Below, piece after piece: positions 63,253-64,000 of a DNA stretch of 64,000 bases. The position numbers and the translations under genes were made by a program. The DNA is from Nymphaea colorata (Eukaryota > Streptophyta > Magnoliopsida > Nymphaeales > Nymphaeaceae). The DNA lies in the NCBI RefSeq assembly GCF_008831285.2, contig NC_045145.1:1984001-2048000 (forward strand), read 5' to 3'. The notes beneath the pieces were generated by a model. It saw nothing but the letters and a program-made list of their open reading frames with translations. It was not told the origin of the DNA and did no database searches. Numbering within the stretch: position 1 is the first letter of the stretch; each line of letters begins with the position of its first letter.

Positions 63253-64000
63253 ATAGAAGGTTTCGAAACATCTACCCGGCCGGACAGGACCCCGGTGCAA
63301 ACCCGATGGGTAGAGGAGTACAAGTATGGCTGGTATCCTGTTAGGTACTACCCGGGCGGACTAGTTAGACCGAACCGAAGCAGCCCTAAGGTCCCAAGAC
63401 CTTCTTGAGGAGCAATCTAAAAACCCAAAATCCTAAACAAACTATACACTTGTCTATCCGGCCGGACAGGACCCCGGCGCAAACCCGATGGGTAAAGGAG
63501 TACAAGTATGGCTGTTATCCCAAATCCTAACTAGGATAACCTATGACAGAAAACTAGAATGGGTGAGAGGCCGTACAAGCGCGAGCGATACAGAATAAAC
63601 ACTCTCAACTCACTCAGCAAACCACACCAAACCACACCCGAGCCCAGTAGGTAGGTCAAGTCCTTTAGCAGGCGTGTCGTCGGCACTTGTGCCTTCGAGG
63701 TACCGCCATGGGGACGTGGGACAGAGCCCGGGCTAAAGCAAAACTGAAAGCAAACTAAATGCAATCCTAAAGCATAAAGCAAGAACACTTGCCCGTGCTA
63801 CAAGGGGGAGGATGGGTGTTACCAACCAAGACGGACTTTGCTCAGCCGAAGGAAGGACCCGGGGAGAAACCACAGCCCCAGGTATTGCAGCTCACAGAAC
63901 AGAAGACCACTTGAGGCGTGCTTCCACGAAGCCTGGTGCTGGCGGAAAGACGCCTGGCCGAGGAAGACGCTACTGCAGATCGTGCTGCAGTCGGCCGCAA
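63253..64000 (-). repeat. LTR copy D, primer-site-proximal part (runs off the window)
   Basis: Related to 54635-55250. It shares the ggccggacag.accccgg block, the caaaccac block, gaggtacc, gggctaaa and aaactaaatg.aatcctaaa. A TGTTAG at 63339-63344 is a possible LTR end. A segment of about 65-70 bp (63271-63340) is duplicated at 63454-63520. Only the start of this LTR is inside the window. Confidence 0.7.
63271..63520. repeat. Direct duplication of ~65-70 bp, 183 bp apart
   Basis: The block beginning ctacccggccggacagga (63271) recurs as ctatccggccggacagga (63454), both continuing through acccgatgggta and gagtacaagtatggct with few differences. The A/B LTR has a single copy of the related block (near 54757), so the duplication arose in lineage D. 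Confidence 0.75.

Overview
This is nuclear DNA of a higher plant. It is mostly heterochromatic satellite DNA next to a cluster of Ty3/gypsy LTR retrotransposons. The plant assignment rests on a Tat-type gypsy pol carrying two RNase H domains, a chromodomain-bearing gypsy element with an initiator-tRNA-Met primer site, and very long higher-order satellite arrays. No host protein gene, tRNA, rRNA, telomere repeat or CRISPR array is supported. I cannot name the species from the sequence.

Layout. (1) 1-11328: satellite array 1, an A+T-rich monomer of about 113-115 bp organised in higher-order repeats (HORs) of about 1.49 kb (13 monomers) and about 1.70 kb (15 monomers). (2) 11329-11428: gap of 100 N. 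(3) 11429-13592: a decayed 5'- and 3'-truncated pol fragment of a Tat-lineage gypsy element (RT, RNase H, second RNase H, integrase zinc-finger start), with several frameshifts and stops. (4) 13592-46687: satellite array 2, the same satellite in the opposite orientation, about 21 copies of a very regular 1.588-1.590 kb HOR (14 monomers). It is interrupted by a scrambled block near 26.98-27.3 kb and by a 237-A homopolymer at 30174-30410. (5) 46688-46787: second 100-N gap. (6) 46788-64000: G+C-rich retrotransposon cluster, all in minus orientation. It contains one element with an intact 1723-codon gag-pol (49240-54411), its 5' LTR (from 54635), its partly sequenced 3' LTR (46788 onward), and further LTR plus pol-tail modules at 54635-58607, 59638-63252 and 63339-64000.

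How the parts relate. Each satellite HOR mixes both monomer orientations (about 8 forward, 6 reverse in array 2), so every unit carries foldback potential. Array 2 shows a left-to-right series of derived variants, and its left end is closest to array 1, which suggests directional expansion. The gypsy cluster looks like a head-to-tail series in which neighbouring elements share or abut LTRs. The LTR is unusually long (about 3.5 kb). Its promoter is conserved near the pol side and its leader carries a conserved splice-donor sequence. Single-base dropouts in homopolymers occur throughout, so some indels may be consensus errors.
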